A DNA stretch of 23,687 bases from CBIFWW01 sp966186435. GTDB taxonomy: Bacteria > Pseudomonadota > Gammaproteobacteria > Enterobacterales > Enterobacteriaceae. The position numbers were made by a program, and so were the translations under genes. Positions 1 through 5,980 of this stretch are shown here, one piece after another. The notes beneath the pieces are model-generated. The model saw nothing but the letters and a program-made list of their open reading frames with translations, made no database searches and had not been told where the DNA came from. The stretch covers positions 1 through 23,687 of the forward strand of contig CBIFWW010000042.1 in the NCBI GenBank assembly GCA_966186435.1, read 5' to 3'. How positions within the stretch are numbered: the stretch's first letter is position 1; every line of letters starts with the position of its first letter.

Positions 1-71
1 ACCGATTCGATCGCCTGTAGCCAGTCGCGAGTTTCGATCGGATCCACGTCATTTGATAAACGTTCTGACAT
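1..71 (-). CDS. aceE: Pyruvate dehydrogenase E1 component, N-terminal fragment
   Basis: This is the first 23 codons plus two bases of a gene cut by the window edge. The translation starts MSERLSNDVDPIETRDW and matches the start of E. coli AceE almost residue for residue. AceE is the thiamine-diphosphate E1 subunit of the pyruvate dehydrogenase complex, which decarboxylates pyruvate and passes the acetyl group to AceF. The ATG at 71 is preceded by an AAGGA ribosome site about seven bases away. It lies 167 bases downstream of pdhR on the same strand, the usual pdhR-aceE-aceF-lpd order, so it is probably transcribed at least in part from the pdhR promoter. Catalytic regions lie outside the window. 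Confidence 0.95.
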   Translation of the reverse strand, partial: MSERLSNDVDPIETRDWLQAIES

Positions 72-109
72 GGGTTATTCCTTATCTATCTAATTCGTTG
101 ATTTATCTG

Positions 110-167
110 GAACCTGTCTCATTGCGTTATCAGCCCTGGGGCAGAGAAAACGCAATAAGACAGGTTC
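110..167. repeat. Near-perfect inverted repeat between pdhR and aceE
   Basis: Two 19-base arms (110-128 and 149-167) are reverse complements with a single mismatch (120 against 157), around a 20-base centre. In the pdhR-aceE transcript this would fold into a long hairpin about 40 bases before the aceE start codon. There is no T run after it, so it is not a classical terminator. It could be an mRNA processing or stability structure, or a small palindromic repeat. I do not recognise it as an ERIC element. Confidence 0.75.
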
Positions 168-213
168 TTCTCTTCGTTGCCGCGCTCGACATACTGGCGC
201 TAAAAGTGCAACC

Positions 214-231
214 GGGCAGGATTACCTGCCC
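214..231 (-). other. Short perfect hairpin just after pdhR
   Basis: GGGCAGG at 214-220 and CCTGCCC at 225-231 form a 7-bp perfect stem with a 4-base loop, starting eight bases after the pdhR stop codon. The strand continuing toward aceE lacks a uridine run directly after the stem, so full termination is unlikely. Pausing, partial attenuation or 3' end protection of a pdhR-only transcript are possible. Confidence 0.55.
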
Positions 232-238
232 AGGAACA

Positions 239-1003
239 CTAATCTTTTCGCTGCTGGATCCGGCGTAATGAGCGCTCACGGCGGGTTTGTTCCCGGCTCC
301 GGTCCAGCAGAATCTCTTCTATAAAGGCCAGGTGGCGATGAGAGGCTTCACGGGCCTTCTCCGGCTCACCGGCGATAATCGCTTCATAAACCCAAGTACG
401 GTGGCTGCTAACCTGTGGCAGCATTTCCTTGCGGGCATAAAGCAATTCAAAGTTTTGACGAACGTTCTGGGCCAGCATTGGCTCCATACAGCGCAGTAAA
501 TGCAGAAGAACCACATTATGGGCTGCTTCTGTGACAGCAATTTGGTACTGGAGGACGGCGTTAGATTCTGCGTCCAAATCCCCGGAGTGTTGGGCCAGCT
601 GAATGGCCGTATGTAGCTCACGAATGCGCACCCGATCTTCCTCGGTGCCACGCAGCGCGGCGTAATATGCGGCGATACCTTCTAACGCGTGCCGCGTTTC
701 AAGCAAGTCAAACTGGGATTCAGGATGGTCGGACAGTAATTCCGCAAGGGGGTCACTGAGGCTTTGCCAGAGATTATTCTGGACAAATGTTCCACCGCCC
801 TGGCGACGAAGCAGTAAACCTTTGGCTTCAAGCCGCTGAATGGCTTCTCTAAGTGAGGGGCGAGAGACATCAAATTGTTTCGCTAATTCGCGTTCAGGCG
901 GCAGCTTTTCACCAGGTCTGAGCGTGCCCTCGAGTATGAGATACTCTAGTTGCTGCTCTATCACATCGGATAATTTTGGCTGGCGGATTTTGCTGTAGGC
1001 CAT
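239..1003 (-). CDS. pdhR: Pyruvate-responsive transcriptional repressor PdhR
   Basis: This is a GntR-family, FadR-subfamily regulator of 254 residues, the same length as E. coli PdhR. The N-terminal winged helix-turn-helix covers about residues 8-75 and contains PGEKLPPERELAKQF, SRPSLREAIQRLEAKGLL and the wing RRQGGGTFV. The rest is the all-helical FCD ligand domain. In E. coli the protein represses its own pdhR-aceEF-lpd operon and respiratory genes, and pyruvate releases it. I chose the ATG at 1003 (MAYSKIR) because it follows an AGGGA ribosome site by five bases and matches the known start; an in-frame ATG six codons upstream has no good site. The promoter and a perfect PdhR operator lie directly upstream, so autoregulation is expected. 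aceE follows on the same strand. Confidence 0.97.
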   Translation of the reverse strand: MAYSKIRQPKLSDVIEQQLEYLILEGTLRPGEKLPPERELAKQFDVSRPSLREAIQRLEAKGLLLRRQGGGTFVQNNLWQSLSDPLAELLSDHPESQFDLLETRHALEGIAAYYAALRGTEEDRVRIRELHTAIQLAQHSGDLDAESNAVLQYQIAVTEAAHNVVLLHLLRCMEPMLAQNVRQNFELLYARKEMLPQVSSHRTWVYEAIIAGEPEKAREASHRHLAFIEEILLDRSREQTRRERSLRRIQQRKD

Positions 1004-1032
1004 AGTCCCTATCTCTGCCATTAACCAGAGTC

Positions 1033-1049
1033 AATTGGTCATACCAATT
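1033..1049. promoter_or_regulatory. PdhR operator
   Basis: The 17-base sequence AATTGGTCATACCAATT has perfectly complementary arms around a central three-base core. On the pdhR-sense strand it reads AATTGGTATGACCAATT, which fits the PdhR consensus as I know it from E. coli. It begins about +11 from the start site predicted from the promoter at 1066-1094, the same geometry as the E. coli autoregulatory site. Confidence 0.9.
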
Positions 1050-1065
1050 TCATGTTCGTGACGCT

Positions 1066-1094
1066 AAAGTAACAAAGTATTTACCTTCTGTCCA
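1066..1094 (-). promoter_or_regulatory. Predicted sigma-70 promoter of pdhR
   Basis: On the minus strand a -35 element TGGACA (1094-1089, five of six consensus bases) is followed by a 17-base spacer and a -10 element TACTTT (1071-1066, three of six). Transcription would start near 1059, placing the PdhR operator immediately downstream. The -10 is weak, but the operator spacing supports the assignment. Confidence 0.6.
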
Positions 1095-1102
1095 TATTGG
1101 TT

Positions 1103-1116
1103 TTGATTGAAATCAC
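1103..1116. promoter_or_regulatory. FNR-like binding site upstream of pdhR
   Basis: TTGATTGAAATCAC matches the FNR consensus TTGAT-N4-ATCAA at nine of ten specified bases. Its centre is about 50 bases upstream of the predicted pdhR start, near the -35 element. In E. coli the pdh operon is reduced under anaerobiosis, so a site here is plausible. The assignment rests on the motif alone. Confidence 0.45.
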
Positions 1117-1268
1117 TAAACCAGGCATCCCTTAACAACTTTACTGTTGATAAGTTGCATAAATGTAACTTAATCCAAAAGAGGTACTCACGGTGCGGGG
1201 GGGCAAATTAACGTTTTATAAACGCTTAATTTTGGTCGAGGAGGCGATTCATTCGAGGAATATATTCT

Positions 1269-1331
1269 ATGTTAAGCGAGAGGGATTTCGTGGCTTTGCT
1301 CCCCATTTTCACCATGCACTTACACTTGTAG
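1269..1331 (+). CDS. Possible 20-residue ORF upstream of aroP
   Basis: ATG at 1269 opens a 20-codon frame ending in TAG at 1329-1331, with translation MLSERDFVALLPIFTMHLHL. A good ribosome site, GAGGAA at 1255-1260, lies eight bases upstream, and a second GAGGAGG lies at 1238-1244. A possible promoter is at 1147-1174. The product resembles nothing I know, and it is short enough to be chance. It could be a leader peptide for aroP, a free microprotein, or nothing. Confidence 0.2.
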   Translation: MLSERDFVALLPIFTMHLHL

Positions 1332-1441
1332 CAAATTTAACCAATCGGAAAAAACCAGTAAGAAATTAAGTGCATTAATCAAGCACTACCACTATTCTTT
1401 TTCGAACGGTAGCCCACACCGTGAAATATTCAAATATAAAC

Positions 1442-1482
1442 CGTAAATAAAACTAAACAGATTACGGAAGAACAATCTTACA
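1442..1482. promoter_or_regulatory. Tandem TyrR-like boxes upstream of aroP
   Basis: Box one (1442-1459) reads CGTAAA-N6-TAAACA and matches the TyrR palindrome TGTAAA-N6-TTTACA at nine of twelve bases. Box two (1465-1482) reads CGGAAG-N6-CTTACA and matches at eight of twelve. Both keep the essential G-N14-C pair. The boxes are five bases apart, giving the 23-base centre spacing typical of TyrR box pairs, and end 38 bases before the aroP start. AroP is a known TyrR-repressed gene in E. coli; binding here is inferred. Confidence 0.45.
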
Positions 1483-1520
1483 CATCGCAGCGAATGTGAT
1501 ACCACACACGAGGTTTTAGG

Positions 1521-2888
1521 ATGGAAGGTCAACAACATGGCGATACGCTGAAGCGCGGGCTTAAAAACCGCCATATTCAGCTTATTGCGTTGGGCGGTGC
1601 CATTGGTACCGGTCTATTTCTGGGCAGTGCGTCCGTCATTCAGTCCGCCGGGCCAGGCATTATTCTCGGTTACGCTATCGCAGGCTTTATCGCCTTTTTG
1701 ATTATGCGTCAACTGGGTGAAATGGTAGTTGAGGAGCCGGTAGCCGGTTCATTCAGTCACTTTGCTTATAAATATTGGGGCAGCTTTGCCGGGTTTGCTT
1801 CCGGCTGGAACTACTGGGTGCTGTATGTCCTGGTGGCGATGGCGGAACTCACCGCCGTTGGCAAATACATTCAATTCTGGTATCCGGAGATCCCTACCTG
1901 GGCCTCTGCGGCAGTCTTCTTTATTGCCATCAACGCCATCAACCTTGCCAACGTCAAAGTGTTTGGTGAGATGGAATTCTGGTTCGCCATTATCAAGGTG
2001 GTGGCCGTGGTCGGCATGATCCTGTTTGGTGCCTGGCTGCTGTTCAGCGGTAACGGTGGCCCGCAGGCCAGCGTGAGCAACCTGTGGGACCAGGGGGGCT
2101 TCTTACCTCATGGCTTTACTGGACTGGTCATGATGATGGCCATCATTATGTTCTCCTTCGGTGGCCTTGAGCTGGTGGGTATCACCGCCGCAGAGGCCGA
2201 TAACCCGCAGGTAAGCATCCCGAAGGCTACCAACCAAGTTATCTACCGTATACTGATTTTCTATGTTGGCTCACTGGCCGTGCTGCTGTCTCTGATGCCA
2301 TGGACGCGCGTGACCGCCGACACCAGCCCCTTCGTGCTGATCTTCCATGAACTAGGCGATACCCTAGTGGCCAACGCACTGAATGTGGTGGTATTAACCG
2401 CGGCATTGTCGGTCTATAACAGCTGCGTTTACTGTAACAGCCGCATGTTGTTTGGCCTGGCACAGCAAGGCAATGCGCCTAAAGCTTTGGTAAAAGTGGA
2501 TAAGCGCGGCGTACCGGTTAACACCATTATAGTTTCCGCCGGGTTCACCGCACTGTGTGTGCTGATTAACTACCTGGCACCGGAATCGGCCTTTGGCCTG
2601 CTGATGGCGCTGGTGGTTTCTGCCCTGGTTATCAACTGGGCGATGATCAGCCTGGCACACATGAAATTCCGCAAGGCTAAGCATCAGCAAGGCGTTACCC
2701 CACGCTTCCCTGCCCTTTTCTACCCATTAGGGAACTGGATTTGCCTGCTGTTTATGGCGGCGGTGTTGGTGATTATGCTGATGACCCCGGGCATGGCGAT
2801 TTCAGTCTACCTGATCCCAGTATGGCTGGTGATTCTGGGCATTGGCTATTTCCTTTCCCAGAAATCCCGCAAGGCAGTAAGTCACTAA
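1521..2888 (+). CDS. aroP: Aromatic amino acid transporter AroP
   Basis: This 455-residue protein is an amino acid-polyamine-organocation (APC) family permease with about twelve membrane helices. It is near identical to E. coli AroP (about 457 residues), including the first-helix motif IALGGAIGTGLFLGSA (residues 23-38) that forms the substrate-binding unwound helix, and the conserved FGGLELVGITAAEADNP segment of helix six. It imports phenylalanine, tyrosine and tryptophan across the inner membrane by proton symport. The ATG at 1521 has a GAGG ribosome site seven bases upstream. It is transcribed divergently from pdhR and converges on ampE, with a bidirectional terminator between. TyrR-like boxes upstream suggest repression by aromatic amino acids. 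PheP or another APC paralogue is much less likely, given the sequence and neighbours. Confidence 0.96.
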   Translation: MEGQQHGDTLKRGLKNRHIQLIALGGAIGTGLFLGSASVIQSAGPGIILGYAIAGFIAFLIMRQLGEMVVEEPVAGSFSHFAYKYWGSFAGFASGWNYWVLYVLVAMAELTAVGKYIQFWYPEIPTWASAAVFFIAINAINLANVKVFGEMEFWFAIIKVVAVVGMILFGAWLLFSGNGGPQASVSNLWDQGGFLPHGFTGLVMMMAIIMFSFGGLELVGITAAEADNPQVSIPKATNQVIYRILIFYVGSLAVLLSLMPWTRVTADTSPFVLIFHELGDTLVANALNVVVLTAALSVYNSCVYCNSRMLFGLAQQGNAPKALVKVDKRGVPVNTIIVSAGFTALCVLINYLAPESAFGLLMALVVSALVINWAMISLAHMKFRKAKHQQGVTPRFPALFYPLGNWICLLFMAAVLVIMLMTPGMAISVYLIPVWLVILGIGYFLSQKSRKAVSH

Positions 2889-2893
2889 TACTT

Positions 2894-2927
2894 AAAAACA
2901 AAGCCCGCTGCGAAAGCGGGCATTTTT
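2894..2927. terminator. Bidirectional terminator between aroP and ampE
   Basis: GCCCGCT (2903-2909) pairs with AGCGGGC (2915-2921) around a five-base loop. Five T residues follow at 2923-2927 for aroP, and an A-rich stretch at 2894-2902 supplies a T-rich tail for the convergent ampE transcript. The stem begins 14 bases after the aroP stop. Confidence 0.9.
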
Positions 2928-2932
2928 AATGC

Positions 2933-3787
2933 TTAAAGCAACGTACCGTAAATCGTTAGTAGCGCCACGATAACAATCAGCACAAAACTGGTTTTCTTTG
3001 CCATCTTCACCGCCAGTTTTGGCGTTTCCAGCACATCATCATGGACATCACGTGCCAGCGAGAACTGTGCCAGACGGGTCAGTACCTGGTACTGGGAAGT
3101 ATGGCGATCGCCCAACGAGGCAAACCAAGCGGGTAGCGCCCGCTCACCATGGCCAATCAACGCATAAACTACCCCTGCCAGGCGTACCGGAACCCAGTCC
3201 AGCACATGCAAGATGGCATCGATGCCCGATTGTAAACGCTCATGAGGGGTATGATGACGGGCCAGCCAGGACTGCCACGCCCTTAAGAAGGCATAGCCCA
3301 CCAGCAGAACCGGGCCATTCGAACCGCCGACAACAAACCAGAACAGCGGGCCAAGATAGAAGCGAAAGTTAATCCACAACAGCGCGTTTTGCAGCTCTCG
3401 TAGAAAGGCTCTCTGGTCGCAATCCGGCGGTGCACCGTGGATCAGCATCAGTTCAGAAGACATAGTATTGCAGGCGTTGCCATCCCCTTTCGCCGCAGCC
3501 TTCAGGTAATTGTGGTAATGCATCCGCACTTTTCCGGCCCCGATGCACAGCAGCCCAATCAGGATCCACGCCACCAGTAAGGGAAGGTTAAAGAACAGGC
3601 CTTTCAGGCTCCACAGCAACAGGTATACCACCCCCATCGCCGCCACCATCATCAATAGCGTTTTGGCCATCGAAAACCGGTGACTACGTTTGAACAGGGT
3701 CTCCAGGCGATGATCCAACTGCCAGTGCTCACCGAGCTTAAACAGCCGCTCTTGGATCATGACTAATAGCAGGGTGAAAAGCGTCAT
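2933..3787 (-). CDS. ampE: Inner membrane protein AmpE
   Basis: The 284-residue product has the same length as E. coli AmpE and follows it throughout, for example KLGEHWQLDHRLE near the N-terminus, ELQNALLWINFRFYLGPLFW mid-protein and GIDAILHVLDWVPVRLAGV. About four hydrophobic segments are visible (roughly residues 40-58, 65-85, 145-170 and 268-284). AmpE is a polytopic inner membrane protein once proposed as a sensor in beta-lactamase induction; its biochemical role remains unsettled. It overlaps ampD by four bases (ATGA), so translation is probably coupled. No ampC or ampR lies in the window. Confidence 0.93.
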   Translation of the reverse strand: MTLFTLLLVMIQERLFKLGEHWQLDHRLETLFKRSHRFSMAKTLLMMVAAMGVVYLLLWSLKGLFFNLPLLVAWILIGLLCIGAGKVRMHYHNYLKAAAKGDGNACNTMSSELMLIHGAPPDCDQRAFLRELQNALLWINFRFYLGPLFWFVVGGSNGPVLLVGYAFLRAWQSWLARHHTPHERLQSGIDAILHVLDWVPVRLAGVVYALIGHGERALPAWFASLGDRHTSQYQVLTRLAQFSLARDVHDDVLETPKLAVKMAKKTSFVLIVIVALLTIYGTLL

Positions 3788-4347
3788 GGTATCTCCTTAT
3801 TGAGGATATTCCCCACCAGCGACTTGAAATAGCTCCAATTAAAAGCCGGGCCGGGATCAGTCTTACGCTCCGGTGCAATATTACAGTGCCCCGTCATATT
3901 GGCTGCGATCCCGGGGTAAACTGCAATCAATACATCAGTTATCTGAGCCAACGCCTGATACTGCGCCTCGGTATAAGCCAGTGCATCCGTTCCCTCCAGC
4001 TCAATACCGATCGAGAAGTCATTACAGCGCTCCCGGCCTTTATATAAGGATACGCCGGCATGCCAGGCCCGTTGATTAAAAGGCACGTACTGCACGATCT
4101 CACCATCCCGGCGGATCAGGCAGTGGGCGGAAACCCGTAATTGGGCGATGCCTTCAAAATAAGGATGTGCGGCGGGATCCAGCGTGCCATTGAACAGTGC
4201 ATCTATCCACGGGCCGCCAAACTCACCGGGCGGAAGGCTAATATTATGAATCACCAACAGGCTGGGTATTTCTCCTTCCGGACGTTCGTCACAATGAGGA
4301 GAAGGTTGCTGACGCGCCTGCGTCAACCAACCGTCTTTGAGCTGCAT
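3784..4347 (-). CDS. ampD: 1,6-anhydro-N-acetylmuramyl-L-alanine amidase AmpD
   Basis: This 187-residue cytosolic zinc amidase cleaves the bond between anhydro-muramic acid and the stem peptide of imported muropeptides during wall recycling. This keeps AmpR-type inducers low. The amidase_2 fold is complete: zinc ligands H34, H154 and D164, with E116 and K162 as catalytic residues, at the same numbering as characterised AmpD. There is no signal peptide, which separates it from the periplasmic amidase AmiD. An AGGAGAG ribosome site precedes the ATG at 4347. It is divergent from nadC across 87 bases and couples to ampE by a four-base overlap. Confidence 0.97.
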   Translation of the reverse strand: MQLKDGWLTQARQQPSPHCDERPEGEIPSLLVIHNISLPPGEFGGPWIDALFNGTLDPAAHPYFEGIAQLRVSAHCLIRRDGEIVQYVPFNQRAWHAGVSLYKGRERCNDFSIGIELEGTDALAYTEAQYQALAQITDVLIAVYPGIAANMTGHCNIAPERKTDPGPAFNWSYFKSLVGNILNKEIP

Positions 4348-4434
4348 GGGTAACTCTCCTTTAATCTGGAACCTGGCTCGGCTTCAGAGTAGCATGATTC
4401 ATCTTTTTACTTATCAGCCATATCGGAGTTTTAT

Positions 4435-5325
4435 ATGTCCCCCCGCCGTTATAACCCCGACCAAAGACGTACAGAGTTACTTGCCAAAATCGAACTCGAC
4501 ATTCCCCTGCTCGTCTCACAGGCACTGAAAGAAGATTTAGGGGGCGAAATCAGCGCCGACCGTGATATCACCGCCCAATTGTTACCCGCTGATAGCCAAT
4601 CCCACGCAGTGGTTATTACCCGGGAAGACGGTATTTTCTGCGGCAAACGCTGGGTAGAGGAAGTCTTTATCCAACTGGGCGATACCACGCAGATTACCTG
4701 GCACGTCAATGACGGTGACACCGTGGTTAAAAACCAGCCGTTATTTGAATTACAAGGATCATCGCGGATCTTATTAACCGGTGAGCGTACCGCACTGAAC
4801 TTTGTGCAAACGCTTTCCGGCGTTGCCAGTGAAGTGGGCCGCTATGTTGCCCTGCTCAATGGCACTAAAACCCAATTACTGGACACCCGCAAAACCTTAC
4901 CGGGCCTACGTACCGCGTTGAAGTACGCCGTGCTGTGCGGCGGCGGGGCCAACCACCGCCTAGGGCTATCTGATGCCTATCTGATTAAAGAAAACCACAT
5001 TATTGCTTCCGGCTCGGTGCGCCAGGCGGTGGAGAAAGCCTTCTGGTTGCATCCCGACGTGCCTGTTGAGGTGGAGGTAGAATCCCTCAACGAGTTGGAT
5101 GACGCATTAGAAGCCGGGGCCGATATCATTATGCTGGACAACTTCGATATACCTACCATGCGTGAAGCCGTGGCCCGTACCGCTGGCCGCGCTCGCCTGG
5201 AAGTCTCCGGGAATGTCACCAAGGAAACGCTGCGTGATTATGCTGAAACCGGCGTGGACTTTATCTCCGTTGGTGCATTAACCAAGCATGTACAGGCCCT
5301 GGATCTCTCCATGCGCTTCCGTTAA
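4435..5325 (+). CDS. nadC: Nicotinate-nucleotide pyrophosphorylase (carboxylating) NadC
   Basis: The enzyme converts quinolinate and PRPP to nicotinate mononucleotide, CO2 and pyrophosphate in de novo NAD synthesis. The 296 residues match E. coli NadC (297). Family landmarks are present in order: GERTALNFVQTLSGVAS, DTRKTLPGLR with the substrate-binding basic residues, GGGANHRLGLSDAYLIKENH, VEVEVES, DIIMLDN and EVSGNV. The ATG at 4435 follows a CGGAG ribosome site by six bases. It is divergent from ampD and ends at a strong terminator, so it is probably its own unit rather than cotranscribed with ppdD. Confidence 0.97.
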   Translation: MSPRRYNPDQRRTELLAKIELDIPLLVSQALKEDLGGEISADRDITAQLLPADSQSHAVVITREDGIFCGKRWVEEVFIQLGDTTQITWHVNDGDTVVKNQPLFELQGSSRILLTGERTALNFVQTLSGVASEVGRYVALLNGTKTQLLDTRKTLPGLRTALKYAVLCGGGANHRLGLSDAYLIKENHIIASGSVRQAVEKAFWLHPDVPVEVEVESLNELDDALEAGADIIMLDNFDIPTMREAVARTAGRARLEVSGNVTKETLRDYAETGVDFISVGALTKHVQALDLSMRFR

Positions 5326-5333
5326 AACTACCC

Positions 5334-5363
5334 ACCGCCGGGTGTCAGTGCCCGGCGGTTTTT
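5334..5363 (+). terminator. Rho-independent terminator of nadC
   Basis: ACCGCCGGG (5334-5342) and CCCGGCGGT (5351-5359) form a perfect 9-bp GC-rich stem with an eight-base loop, followed by five T residues (5359-5363). It starts nine bases after the nadC stop. Confidence 0.93.
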
Positions 5364-5504
5364 CGGCCTGCCTCGCAACTTCCCCAGCAACTATGCAAAT
5401 CGGGTAAATTCTGCTGAACCCATCGTCCCGAAACCGCCTTCTGTCCTCGCCGTAAAAACCTCTCTTTGCCAATCTGTCGCCACCCCTTTTCTATGGAGTG
5501 ACAA

Positions 5505-5966
5505 ATGAAAAAACAACGCGGATTTACCCTGGTGGAATTGATGATTGTGATCGGGATTATTGCCATCCTGAGTGCCGTCGGGATCCCCGCCTACCAAAAT
5601 TATCTGCGCAAAGCGGCCTTAACCGACATGCTGCAAACCTTCCTGCCCTACCGCAGCGCCGTTGAACTCTGCGCCCTGGATAATGGCGGAATCAACGGCT
5701 GTAACCTCGCCACTAATGGGATCCCTGCGTCCCGCCAAAGCCGCTACGTGGATGCCGTAACCGTGGCCAATGGCGTCACCTCTTTGACTGGCCGGGAAAG
5801 CCTCAACGGGCTGCGGGTTTCACTCACACCAACGTGGAGTGCCAGTGAGGGCATCACCGGGTGGCAACGGCAATGTATCGTCACTGACAACGGCAGCTTG
5901 CAACAGGCCTGTGAGGGTGTGTTCCGCTTTGCCTCACCGGCTGCTGCCACCCCGGCTGCAGAATAA
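5505..5966 (+). CDS. ppdD: Type IV major pilin-like prepilin PpdD
   Basis: This 153-residue type IV prepilin has a short positive leader (MKKQRG), a prepilin peptidase site between G6 and F7, and the mature start FTLVELMIVIGIIAILSAVG. Mature E5 is present, as needed for assembly. The hydrophobic alpha-1 helix runs to about precursor residue 30. Four cysteines (C56, C66, C124, C136) match the two disulfides of the E. coli PpdD globular domain. Compared with E. coli (146 residues) it ends in an extra Ala/Pro-rich tail. A GGAGTG ribosome site precedes the ATG. It heads ppdD-hofB-hofC; no prepilin peptidase gene is in the window, so processing depends on one elsewhere. Confidence 0.95.
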   Translation: MKKQRGFTLVELMIVIGIIAILSAVGIPAYQNYLRKAALTDMLQTFLPYRSAVELCALDNGGINGCNLATNGIPASRQSRYVDAVTVANGVTSLTGRESLNGLRVSLTPTWSASEGITGWQRQCIVTDNGSLQQACEGVFRFASPAAATPAAE

Positions 5967-5980
5967 TCAGGAGAGTCACC

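Larger units (their letters stand above)
1004..1520. other. Divergent pdhR/aroP regulatory region
   Basis: These 517 bases separate the divergent starts of pdhR and aroP. The pdhR side holds its promoter, the PdhR operator and an FNR-like site. The middle holds an imperfect dyad (1151-1172), a possible plus-strand promoter (TTGATA at 1147-1152, 16-base spacer, CTTAAT at 1169-1174), a run of seven G (1197-1203) and a possible 20-codon ORF (1269-1331). The aroP side holds two tandem TyrR-like boxes. I could not place a convincing aroP promoter by eye, and I see no RNA gene of a known family. Confidence 0.6.

Noticed and set aside
53..268. A 71-codon plus-strand frame across the aceE start and the pdhR-aceE spacer
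   Set aside because: It crosses the inverted repeats and two real minus-strand genes, has no convincing ribosome site and no domain.
1004..1021. Six-residue N-terminal extension of PdhR from an ATG at 1021
   Set aside because: The ribosome site before 1021 is poor, while the ATG at 1003 has AGGGA and matches the family start.
1197..1203. Run of seven G as a phase-variable tract
   Set aside because: It is not in a coding frame or between recognisable promoter elements, and seven bases is short for slippage-based switching.
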